A stretch of 37,956 bases of DNA from assembly GCA_017471785.1 (NCBI GenBank), contig JAFURP010000003.1, positions 1-37,956 of the forward strand, written 5' to 3'. A program made the translations under genes and the position numbers. Below are positions 6,785 to 14,490 of this stretch, piece after piece. Position 1 is the stretch's first letter, and each line of letters begins with the position of its first letter. This DNA is from Clostridia bacterium (lineage in GTDB: Bacteria; Bacillota; Clostridia; Christensenellales; Borkfalkiaceae). The notes under the pieces were generated by a model. It had not been told where the DNA came from. It saw nothing but the letters and a program-made list of their open reading frames with translations, and did no database searches.

Positions 6785-8173
6785 TTACGGCTGTTGGGGG
6801 CGGAGGTGGAGTGCCTTGATCAGTTGCGTAACGTATTGGACGGGGATAAGCTCGATCTTGTCCTCGTATTTTTTGCACGCTTTCATATTTTTAGCGGGGA
6901 GGATCACGCGCTTGAAGCCCGTTTTGATGCACTCGTTCACCCGTTTGTCCGCGTAGTTGACGGGGCGGAGCTCGCCCGTCAAGCCCACTTCGCCGAAGAT
7001 CGCCGTATATTTGTCGATGGGGATATCGCTCGCTGCGCTCGCGAGCGCGGCGCATATCGCTAGATCGACCGACGGCTCGGAAAGCTTGATGCCGCCCATG
7101 GCGTTGATATATACGTCCGAATTGTAAAAGGGGATACCGCAACGCTTTTCAAGCACCGCGATCAGCACGACGAGCTTGTTGTAGTCTACGCCCAAGCTCA
7201 TACGCCGCGGCATACCGTACGCCGTTTTGGCAATGAGCGTTTGGATCTCCACGCTCATACAGCGGTTGCCGCTTTCGGAGGGAGTCACCGCGCTGCCTGC
7301 CGCTACGCCCCGCGTGTCGCTTAAAAACAGCGCCGAGTAGTCGGAAACGCTTTGGATACCCGTATCCGTCATCTCGAATACGCCTACCTCCTGCGCCGAG
7401 CCGAAGCGGTTTTTGACGGCGCGAAGCAATCGGAAATTGTCCTCCTGCTGACCCTCGAAATAGAGTACGGTGTCCATAATATGCTCGAGCACCTTAGGAC
7501 CTGCGAGCGAGCCCTCCTTGGTGACGTGTCCGATAATGAAAAAGGTGATATTGCGCGATTTGGCGATCCGCATAAGCCGAGCGGCACATTCGCGTACCTG
7601 TCCCACGCTACCTGCCGCGGAGGAGAGGGCTTCGGTGTAGATCGCCTGCACCGAGTCGACCACGACGAACTGTCCGTCGACGAGCTCCGTTTCGATATCC
7701 TCCAAGCACGTTTCGTTGAGAAGCAATAAATTATCCGAGGAAAGACCCAAGCGTTCGCAACGCATCTTTACCTGCGAACAGCTTTCCTCCGCGGAAACGT
7801 AGAGGACCTTGCAGGTTTGCGCGAGATGGGCGGAGACTTGGGTGAGTAGGGTGGATTTGCCTATCCCCGGGTCGCCGCCAAGGAGGACGAGCGAGCCGCG
7901 GACGATACCGCCGCCGAGGACGGTGTCGAATTCCCCGATACCGCTTTTCACGCGGTCGAATTTTTCATAGCCGATCTTGGACAGGGGTACGGCTTTCGCT
8001 TTCATTGGCGAAACGCCCGTTCTCGTCGGCGCTTGCTCGGCGGGGCGGACGAGCTCCTCCTGCATCGTATTGAAATTGCCGCAATCGGGGCATTTGCCCA
8101 ACCATTTTGGGGCGGTATAGCCGCACTCGGAGCATACGAATTGGCTGGTGGGGGCTTTGGTTTTGGAAGGCAT
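6785..8173 (-). CDS. radA: RadA, DNA repair ATPase/helicase
   Basis: A RecA-like ATPase that extends strand exchange by driving branch migration during recombination repair. It has a four-Cys zinc finger (C14, C17, C28, C31), a Walker A GGDPGIGKST (99-108), a RecA-like core, the RadA-specific KNRFG motif (254-258) and a C-terminal Lon-protease-like domain. Length 462 aa is typical. The start is supported by AAAGGAG 9 bases upstream on the minus strand. It lies downstream of ispDF on the same strand, but 364 bp of repeats separate them; a shared transcript is possible and no separate promoter was found. Confidence 0.97.
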   Translation of the reverse strand: MPSKTKAPTSQFVCSECGYTAPKWLGKCPDCGNFNTMQEELVRPAEQAPTRTGVSPMKAKAVPLSKIGYEKFDRVKSGIGEFDTVLGGGIVRGSLVLLGGDPGIGKSTLLTQVSAHLAQTCKVLYVSAEESCSQVKMRCERLGLSSDNLLLLNETCLEDIETELVDGQFVVVDSVQAIYTEALSSAAGSVGQVRECAARLMRIAKSRNITFFIIGHVTKEGSLAGPKVLEHIMDTVLYFEGQQEDNFRLLRAVKNRFGSAQEVGVFEMTDTGIQSVSDYSALFLSDTRGVAAGSAVTPSESGNRCMSVEIQTLIAKTAYGMPRRMSLGVDYNKLVVLIAVLEKRCGIPFYNSDVYINAMGGIKLSEPSVDLAICAALASAASDIPIDKYTAIFGEVGLTGELRPVNYADKRVNECIKTGFKRVILPAKNMKACKKYEDKIELIPVQYVTQLIKALHLRPQQP

Positions 8174-8180
8174 TTTTTGG

Positions 8181-8327
8181 TTCTCCTTTCTACGTTGTTA
8201 AACGCGTATATACGTCGCAATACTGCGTTAAGCTGCGTTTTCCTCACTCGTTTACTAAAGTAAATCTCCTATCGGAAAGCCTCGCTTGCCTTGTCTTGCT
8301 CGTATCTCCGCGTTTAACGGTTGTAGG
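8181..8327 (-). repeat. Dispersed repeat, copy A (in the radA leader)
   Basis: 147 bp identical at 146 positions to 9911-10057. Inside it, GTTAAACGCG (8197-8206) and CGCGTTTAAC (8309-8318) form terminal inverted repeats around a 122-bp core, giving a MITE-like structure. The shared block extends past the inverted repeat to include the ribosome binding site of radA. Smaller palindromes such as CGTATATACG occur inside. No protein is plausible. Confidence 0.8.
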
Positions 8328-8339
8328 CTATTGCTTCTA

Positions 8340-8500
8340 CGTAACGAAATGCGTATATATGTCGCATTTCCTCGTTGCGCTGTGCTTTTCTCGCTCGTGT
8401 ACTATGTGTACGTCTCGCGTCGAAAATGCGCGCGCGCCTTGAACTGCTCGTATCTCCGCGTTTAACGGTTGTGGGTACGCGTATATACGTCGCATTTCGG
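8340..8500 (-). repeat. Dispersed repeat, diverged copy B and partial copy C
   Basis: Copy B (to 8466) shares the block order of copy A (GCGTATATATGTCGCA ... GCTCG ... TACTATGTGTACG ... CTTGAACTGCTCG ... ATCTCCGCGTTTAAC) with many changes in between. A partial copy C begins at about 8473 (TACGCGTATATACGTCGCA) and is lost after about 40 bases. With copy A these fill nearly the whole 364-bp gap between radA and ispDF; the last ~35 bp before ispDF show nothing recognisable. Confidence 0.65.
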
Positions 8501-8537
8501 CGTTTTTAGCAGCTTTATAATCGTGCTTCGTTTGATA

Positions 8538-9665
8538 TTATTTGTTCTCTAACAGCACGTAGGCGTGGACGGTGATGCCCTTGCCCTCGCCCACGTAGCC
8601 CAAGCCCTCGTTCGTGCCCGCCGTGACGCCGATTGCCGTGGGGTCGAGCTTCAACGCGCCGGCGAGGGTATTTTTCATATCGTCGATATAGCGCGCAAGA
8701 CGGGGCTTTTCCGCTTGGACGGCGATCGATACGTTTTTCGGCTTAAAGCCGCGCTCGTCGATAAGGGTAAGGACCGTTCGTAAAAGCTCCATAGAGCTCG
8801 CGTCCTTAAACCGTGGATCGTCATCGGGGAAATAGAAGCCGATATCGCGCAGTCCTGCCGCCGAGAGCAGGGCGTCCATCAGCGCGTGGGTGAGTACGTC
8901 GCCGTCGCTGTGGGCGAGCAAGCCCGTTTCAGAGGGTATTTTTACGCCTGCAAGCGTAATATAGTCCTGCGATTTGCCGAACGCGTGGGTATCTACGCCG
9001 AAGCCGCAACGGGCCGCGGCGCTTGCGAAATCGCGCGCGTACGTCAGCTTTATATTATCGAGCGCGCCCGCGCAAAGAGTGGGCTTGCCGCAATAGATCG
9101 AAAACAGCGAGGAATCGTCGGTGTAGCTCTTATCCCCGTTTTCGAACGCGCGCGTATACGCGTAGAGGATATTTTCCCGATAAAAGCCCTGCGGCGTTTG
9201 GACCTGCCAAAGCGTTTCCCGATCGGGTACGCTTTGTAGCTTGCCCGCGTTCCCGACGGCGATCGTGTCCGTGCACGGTACGGCGCATACGCCGCTGCCG
9301 TTCGTTTTTACGCTTTGGATACAGCCCTCGATCGTTTCGCGCGTGACGAACGGTCTTGCGCCGTCGTGGATAAGTACGATATCCGCTCTTGCCTGTTGCA
9401 GGGCGTTATAGACGGACTCGCTGCGCGTACTGCCGCCGAGGACGACGCGCGCTTTGGGGTACGCGGCGCAAAGGGCGGTGATCTCCGCCGTATCCTCCGC
9501 CGAGGCGGCGACGAGTATTTCGTCGATTAGGGGAAAATCGAAAGCGGAGAGGGTCTTTTGCAGAACGGGCTCGCCGTTTACGGGTATCAGGAGCTTGTTT
9601 TGGCTAAAGCCTGCGCGCAAGCCCTTGCCTGCGGCGCAAATTACGGCGCATACCGTCGTTTTCAT
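8538..9665 (-). CDS. ispDF: Bifunctional IspD/IspF of the MEP isoprenoid pathway
   Basis: Makes CDP-methylerythritol (IspD part) and then cyclises its 2-phosphate to MEcPP (IspF part). IspD signatures: AAGKG with downstream NKLLIPVNG near the N terminus, LIHDGARPFV, PCTDTIA and VQTPQGFY. IspF signatures in the C-terminal ~155 residues: VDTHAF metal site, LLAHSDGDVLTHALMDALL, DIGFYFPDDD, and TAGTNEGLGYVGEGKGI. The 375-aa length fits a fused enzyme. I use the ATG at 9665, which overlaps the rqcP stop as ATGA; an in-frame start 60 bases further up would only read into rqcP. Translational coupling to rqcP is likely. Confidence 0.94.
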   Translation of the reverse strand: MKTTVCAVICAAGKGLRAGFSQNKLLIPVNGEPVLQKTLSAFDFPLIDEILVAASAEDTAEITALCAAYPKARVVLGGSTRSESVYNALQQARADIVLIHDGARPFVTRETIEGCIQSVKTNGSGVCAVPCTDTIAVGNAGKLQSVPDRETLWQVQTPQGFYRENILYAYTRAFENGDKSYTDDSSLFSIYCGKPTLCAGALDNIKLTYARDFASAAARCGFGVDTHAFGKSQDYITLAGVKIPSETGLLAHSDGDVLTHALMDALLSAAGLRDIGFYFPDDDPRFKDASSMELLRTVLTLIDERGFKPKNVSIAVQAEKPRLARYIDDMKNTLAGALKLDPTAIGVTAGTNEGLGYVGEGKGITVHAYVLLENK

Positions 9666-9904
9666 ACTATCACCTCGTAGAGGCTTGCCGCCTCGTCTTT
9701 TTTGACCGTTTCCTTGATGTTGCATACGCGGAATTTCAAGCTGCCCGTCGCGTACAAAACCTCTACCTCGTCCCCGATCCTTACGGCGGTGGAGGGCTTG
9801 GCGGCTTTACCGTTGACGAGTACCTTATTTTCGCCGCAAGCCTCTTGGGCTACCGTGCGGCGTTTTAATATGCGGGATACTTTCAAGAATTTATCTATTC
9901 GCAT
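9662..9904 (-). CDS. rqcP: RqcP, S4-domain ribosome quality control protein
   Basis: An 80-aa S4 RNA-binding protein closely resembling Bacillus subtilis RqcP (YabO): it opens MRIDKFLKVSRILKRRT and contains KVLVNGKAAKPSTAVRIGDE and a final KKDEAASLYEV. In Bacillota RqcP binds the obstructed 50S subunit with RqcH during alanine-tail synthesis on stalled chains. AAAGGAG lies 6 bases upstream of the ATG and is part of the dispersed repeat at 9911. It overlaps ispDF by 4 bases. Pairing with ispDF, rather than with mazG or hsp15 neighbours, is unusual but does not change the family call. Confidence 0.93.
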   Translation of the reverse strand: MRIDKFLKVSRILKRRTVAQEACGENKVLVNGKAAKPSTAVRIGDEVEVLYATGSLKFRVCNIKETVKKDEAASLYEVIV

Positions 9905-9910
9905 TGTGTT

Positions 9911-10057
9911 TTCTCCTTTCTACGTTGTTAAACGCGTATATACGTCGCAATACTGCGTTAAGCTGCGTTTTCCTCACTCGTTTACTAGAGTAAATCTCCT
10001 ATCGGAAAGCCTCGCTTGCCTTGTCTTGCTCGTATCTCCGCGTTTAACGGTTGTAGG
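9911..10057 (-). repeat. Dispersed repeat, copy D (in the rqcP leader)
   Basis: Differs from copy A at one position in 147. Terminal inverted repeats GTTAAACGCG (9927-9936) and CGCGTTTAAC (10039-10048) bound it. As in copy A, it ends with the downstream gene's ribosome site. Confidence 0.8.
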
Positions 10058-10135
10058 TACGCGTATATACGTCGCAATACTGCGTTAAGCTGCGTTTTTC
10101 TTGCTCGCGTACTATGTGTACGCAACGACGGAGGT
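10058..10135 (-). repeat. Partial dispersed repeat, copy E
   Basis: Begins TACGCGTATATACGTCGCAA and follows copy A/D for about 45 bases, then resembles copy B (TACTATGTGTACG) and ends CAACGACGGAGG. It abuts copy D, so the elements are tandem here as they are upstream of radA. The next ~40 bp to the rpoB promoter are A/T-rich with no feature seen. Confidence 0.6.
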
Positions 10136-10177
10136 GCAACTTTTTTTGAAAAAATTTTAATTCGCTTTCAAAAATGC

Positions 10178-10206
10178 TTGACTTCTTCCTTTTAGAGGTT
10201 TATAAT
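10178..10206 (+). promoter_or_regulatory. rpoB promoter (TTGACT-N17-TATAAT)
   Basis: -35 TTGACT (10178-10183), -10 TATAAT (10201-10206), 17-bp spacer; expected start near 10213. Confidence 0.82.
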
Positions 10207-10212
10207 TAGATA

Positions 10213-10458
10213 ATGTATCATTATGCTTATTATGGCGTAATGCCGCTAAAAGCTTTTTTAAGACGATGGGAAAAATCGTGAAAACCCTTGTAAATAAAGG
10301 CTTTTCGCCGCGGTAAGCCGCAAGCGCTATATTTATTATACCGCAAACGGGCGCAAAAGTAAAGCGTAAAGATAAAATTTTTGTAAAATTCGATTTTTAT
10401 CGATGAAAAGATATACTCGGTAGATCGCTGAAAAATATTGTAAGGAGCTTTTTAACCG
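10213..10458 (+). other. Long untranslated leader of rpoBC
   Basis: About 245 bases separate the predicted start from the rpoB ATG. It contains short inverted repeats, for example GCGGTA ... TACCGC around 10310-10345, but no terminator-like hairpin with U tract and no reading frame with a ribosome site that I would defend. The rpoB ribosome site (AAGGAG) is 11 bases before its ATG. rplJ-rplL, the usual upstream neighbours of rpoB, are absent. Confidence 0.45.
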
Positions 10459-13400
10459 ATGGATTTACCTGTTTCTAAGTACGGCAAGACCGAAAGAAGA
10501 AAATTCGGTTCGATCAACGAAGTTATCGACATTCCCGATCTCGTTGAAATCCAAAAAGACAGCTACAATGCCTTTATCGAAGAGGGCATCAGCGAGGTGT
10601 TCGAGGACTTCTCCCCGATCACCGACTACTCCGACCACTTCGAGCTCTATTTCTTGGAGCATAGATTTGGCGACAAACCCAAGTACGACGAAAAAGAGTG
10701 TCGTACGCGCGACGCTACGTACGCGCTTCCCTTGCGCGTTAAGGTCCGTCTCGTAAACAAGGTCAAGAACGAGGTTCTCGATCAAGAGGTGTTTATGGGC
10801 GATCTTCCGCTTATGACGGAAAACGGCGCGTTCATTATCAACGGCGCGGAGCGCGTTATCGTTTCCCAGCTCGTTCGTTCCCCCGGCGTGTATAACGCCT
10901 CCAGCAAGGACAAGACGGGTAAGGAAATGTTCGCGACGACCGTTATGCCCAACCGCGGCGCATGGCTCGAGCTCGAACAGGACGCGCAGGACGCGCTCTA
11001 CGTTCGCGTGGACAGAAAGAAGAAGCTGTGCATCACGGTACTTTTGCGTGCTCTCGGCTTTGGATCCAACCGCGCGATCGAGGACTTGTTCCCCGGGGAT
11101 AAGATCATTGCGGCTACCCTTGCAAAAGATACCGCAAAGAGCGAATCGGACGGCTTGTACGAGCTGTACCGCCGTTTGCGTCCCGGAGAAGCGCCTACGG
11201 AGGATTCCGTGCGCGCGCACCTTTTCAATTTGTTCTTCGACCCCCGTCGCTACGATATCGCGAAGGTGGGTAGATACAAATACAACAAAAAGCTGAACCT
11301 TGCTTACCGTTTGGAGGGCTGCAGGGCGGCGGACGCTATCGTCAATCCCGAAACGGGCGAGGTGCTTGCAAATGCGGGCGAGAAGATCTCCGAAAAGCAG
11401 GCGCTTGCCATTCAAAACTGCGGTATCAACGAGGTGTTCGTACTCGTAGACGACAGCGAGGACGGCGAGATCCGTCATAAGATCATTGCGAACAACACGG
11501 TGGAATTCAAGGAAATTTCGGATATTCCCGTACAGGCGAGAGCGAAGGATTTCGGCTTGCTGCCCACCGTTTACTATCCCAACTATAAATTCTCCAAGGC
11601 TATCGCAGAGGAATGTGCGAGCTTGAGCGTGGAGGAGGTTGCGGAGAAGTATATGGACGATATCGACGCCATCTACTACACGCACGAGAAGCCCGAAGAG
11701 CCCGACGAGAAGCCCGAGGAAAAGAAAAACCGCGAAAAGAGACGGGACAACCGTCGTAAGTTCGTCGCGGCTTGTAAGCTTTTCCACGAGATCTTGGCGA
11801 GCGAAACGCCCGTGCCCACCAAGGAGCAAAAGAAAGAGCTTCGTCCTTTGATCGAGAAGCTTTGCCATAAGCACGTGACCGTAGACGATATCGTCGCTTC
11901 CATTTCCACCAACCTCGATTTGAAGTACGGCATCGGCACGATCGATAATATCGACCACCTCGGCAACCGCCGCGTGCGTTCGGTAGGCGAATTGCTGCAA
12001 AACCAACTGCGCGTGGGTATCGCCCGTTTGGAAAGATTGATCAAGGAAAGAATGGCTACGCAGGACCCGATGGAGATCACGCCCTCGGCGCTCATCAATA
12101 TCCGTCCCGTATCCGCGGTCATTCGCGAATTCTTCGGTTCCTCCCAGCTTTCGCAATTTATGGATCAAACCAACCCTATCGCTGAGCTTACCCACAAGCG
12201 TAAGCTTTCCGCGCTCGGTCCCGGGGGCTTGAACAGGGATAGAGCTACCTTCGAGGTCCGCGACATTCACCACACGCACTACGGTCGTATGTGTCCTATC
12301 GAAACGCCCGAAGGTCAAAACATCGGTCTTATCACTTCGCTCGCGACCTTTGCAAAGGTGAACGAGTACGGCTTCATTATGAGCCCGTACAGAAGAGTGG
12401 ACAAGGAGACGGGCGTAGTTACTACGCACGTGGATTATTTGACGGCGGACGAAGAGGACAAGTATATCGTAGCGCAGGCGAACGAGCCGCTCGATAGCGA
12501 GGGGCGTTTCGTCAACGAGCGCGTAGGCTGTCGTCATCAAAACGACATTACCGAAATGCCGCGCGAGAAGATGGATTATATGGACGTATCGCCCAAGCAG
12601 CTCGTTTCCGTTGCGGCGGCGCTCATTCCCTTCCTTGAAAACGACGATACCAACCGTGCCCTCATGGGCTCCAACATGCAACGGCAAGCCGTGCCTTTGT
12701 TAAAGACGGAGTCCGCGATCGTTGCAACGGGTATCGAAAGCTCGATCGCGAAGTATTCGGGCGTTATCGTTACGGCGAAGGAAGCCGGCGTGGTCGTTAG
12801 CTGCGCCTCCAATATGATCAAGATCCGCGAGGACGACGGTACCGTTCGCGAGTATCCCTTGAAGAAGTTCGAACGCTCGAACGCGGGTACCTGCTTGAAC
12901 CAACGTCCCATCGTTTCGACGGGCGACAGGGTGGCGAAGGACGAGATCATCGCCGACGGTCCCTCGACGAACAACGGCGAGCTTGCGCTCGGTAAGAATA
13001 TCTTGATCGGTTATATGGAATGGGAGGGCTACAACTACGAGGACGCTATCCTGCTTTCGGAAAAGCTCGTGCAGGACGACGTGTTTACCTCCATTCATAT
13101 CGAAGAATACGAAACGGAAGCGAGAGATACCAAGCTCGGACCCGAAGAGATCACGCGCGATATCCCCAACGTGGGCGACGACGCGCTTAAGGATCTGGAC
13201 GAGGACGGTATCATCCGTATCGGTGCGGAGATCCAAAGCGGCGATATCCTCGTCGGTAAGGTTTCCCCCAAGGGCGAAGCGGAGCTTACGCCCGAAGAAA
13301 GACTGCTTCGCGCTATCTTCGGCGAAAAGTCGAGAGAAGTGCGCGACACCTCTTTGAAGGTGCCGCACGGCGAGGGCGGCGTGGTCGTGGACGTCAAGGT

Positions 13401-14478
13401 GTTCACGAGAGAAAACAAAGACGAGCTCGAGCCCGGGGTCAATAAGCTCGTGCGCGTATATATCGCGCAAAAGCGTAAGATCCAAGTGGGCGATAAGATG
13501 GCGGGCCGTCACGGTAACAAGGGCGTTATCTCCCGCGTGCTTTCGCAAGCGGATATGCCTTTCCTTGCCGACGGTACGCCCCTCCAGATCTTGCTCAACC
13601 CCCTCGGCGTTCCTTCGCGTATGAATATCGGTCAGGTTTTGGAGGTCCACCTCGGCTACGTATGTAAGCAGCTCGGTTGGAAGATCGCTACCCCCGTATT
13701 CGACGGCGCGACGGAGAAGGATCTCGAAACGATGTTCCGCGAGAACAATTTGCTCAATCCCGACGGCAAGGTCGACGGTAAGTTCCAAGTATTCGACGGA
13801 AGAACGGGCGAAGCGTTCGAAAACCGCGTAACTATCGGCGTTCAATATATGATCAAGCTGATCCACCTCGTAGACGACAAGATCCACGCCCGTGCGATCG
13901 GTCCCTATTCGCTCGTTACGCAACAGCCCCTCGGCGGTAAAGCACAATTCGGCGGCCAGCGTTTCGGTGAAATGGAGGTTTGGGCGCTCGAAGCGTACGG
14001 CGCGGCGCACATCCTGCAAGAGATCCTCACCGTTAAGTCGGACGACGTCGTAGGGCGCGTCAAGACGTACGAGTCTATCGTGCGCGGCGAGAATATTTCC
14101 GAGCCGGGTATCCCCGAGGCGTTCAAGGTGCTTTTGAAAGAATTGCAAAGCTTGGCGCTCGACGTGAAGGTGCTTACCGAATCGGGCGACGAGCTCGTGA
14201 TTCGCGAGTTCGAAGAGGAGGAGGAAGCGGCGGATAACGAAGCGAGCCGCAAGGACAGCCTCAAGGAAGAAGAGCTTGAAGAGCTTGACTTCAGCGTGGA
14301 CGACGACGAGGACGAGGAGGACTTCGACCTCAACATCTTCGACGACGGCGAGGACGACGACGAGGACGGCTTCAACGCGGAATCCAAGGAGGACGAGGAT
14401 TTCGAGGACGAGCTGGACGATGACGACGATTTCGGCTTCGGTAACCTGTTTGCCGACGACGAGGACGACGAAGAGTAA
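10459..14478 (+). CDS. rpoB: RNA polymerase beta subunit
   Basis: Catalytic core subunit of RNA polymerase. Landmarks: LVRSPGVY in the N-terminal part, the DHLGNRR element (~499-505), the rifampicin pocket starting [37 protein letters not shown], and the C-terminal [14 protein letters not shown] clamp region. At 1339 aa it is longer than Bacillus RpoB (~1190). The extra length lies in the region between about 280 and 490, with a charged linker at 411-429, and in a very acidic tail at 1252-1339 (51 of 88 residues Asp or Glu). Lys582 replaces the Arg at E. coli position 529 in the rifampicin pocket. rpoC starts 12 bases after its stop. Confidence 0.99.
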   Translation: MDLPVSKYGKTERRKFGSINEVIDIPDLVEIQKDSYNAFIEEGISEVFEDFSPITDYSDHFELYFLEHRFGDKPKYDEKECRTRDATYALPLRVKVRLVNKVKNEVLDQEVFMGDLPLMTENGAFIINGAERVIVSQLVRSPGVYNASSKDKTGKEMFATTVMPNRGAWLELEQDAQDALYVRVDRKKKLCITVLLRALGFGSNRAIEDLFPGDKIIAATLAKDTAKSESDGLYELYRRLRPGEAPTEDSVRAHLFNLFFDPRRYDIAKVGRYKYNKKLNLAYRLEGCRAADAIVNPETGEVLANAGEKISEKQALAIQNCGINEVFVLVDDSEDGEIRHKIIANNTVEFKEISDIPVQARAKDFGLLPTVYYPNYKFSKAIAEECASLSVEEVAEKYMDDIDAIYYTHEKPEEPDEKPEEKKNREKRRDNRRKFVAACKLFHEILASETPVPTKEQKKELRPLIEKLCHKHVTVDDIVASISTNLDLKYGIGTIDNIDHLGNRRVRSVGELLQNQLRVGIARLERLIKERMATQDPMEITPSALINIRPVSAVIREFFGSSQLSQFMDQTNPIAELTHKRKLSALGPGGLNRDRATFEVRDIHHTHYGRMCPIETPEGQNIGLITSLATFAKVNEYGFIMSPYRRVDKETGVVTTHVDYLTADEEDKYIVAQANEPLDSEGRFVNERVGCRHQNDITEMPREKMDYMDVSPKQLVSVAAALIPFLENDDTNRALMGSNMQRQAVPLLKTESAIVATGIESSIAKYSGVIVTAKEAGVVVSCASNMIKIREDDGTVREYPLKKFERSNAGTCLNQRPIVSTGDRVAKDEIIADGPSTNNGELALGKNILIGYMEWEGYNYEDAILLSEKLVQDDVFTSIHIEEYETEARDTKLGPEEITRDIPNVGDDALKDLDEDGIIRIGAEIQSGDILVGKVSPKGEAELTPEERLLRAIFGEKSREVRDTSLKVPHGEGGVVVDVKVFTRENKDELEPGVNKLVRVYIAQKRKIQVGDKMAGRHGNKGVISRVLSQADMPFLADGTPLQILLNPLGVPSRMNIGQVLEVHLGYVCKQLGWKIATPVFDGATEKDLETMFRENNLLNPDGKVDGKFQVFDGRTGEAFENRVTIGVQYMIKLIHLVDDKIHARAIGPYSLVTQQPLGGKAQFGGQRFGEMEVWALEAYGAAHILQEILTVKSDDVVGRVKTYESIVRGENISEPGIPEAFKVLLKELQSLALDVKVLTESGDELVIREFEEEEEAADNEASRKDSLKEEELEELDFSVDDDEDEEDFDLNIFDDGEDDDEDGFNAESKEDEDFEDELDDDDDFGFGNLFADDEDDEE

Positions 14479-14490
14479 GGAGAGGATATT

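Noticed and set aside
9666..9725. 20-codon N-terminal extension of ispDF
   Set aside because: It lies inside rqcP, lacks a ribosome site, and the ATG at 9665 starts right at the conserved IspD N terminus.
10465..12687. 740-residue open frame on the minus strand over rpoB, and similar long frames over rpoC
   Set aside because: Antisense shadows of conserved polymerase genes created by codon bias; no family features.
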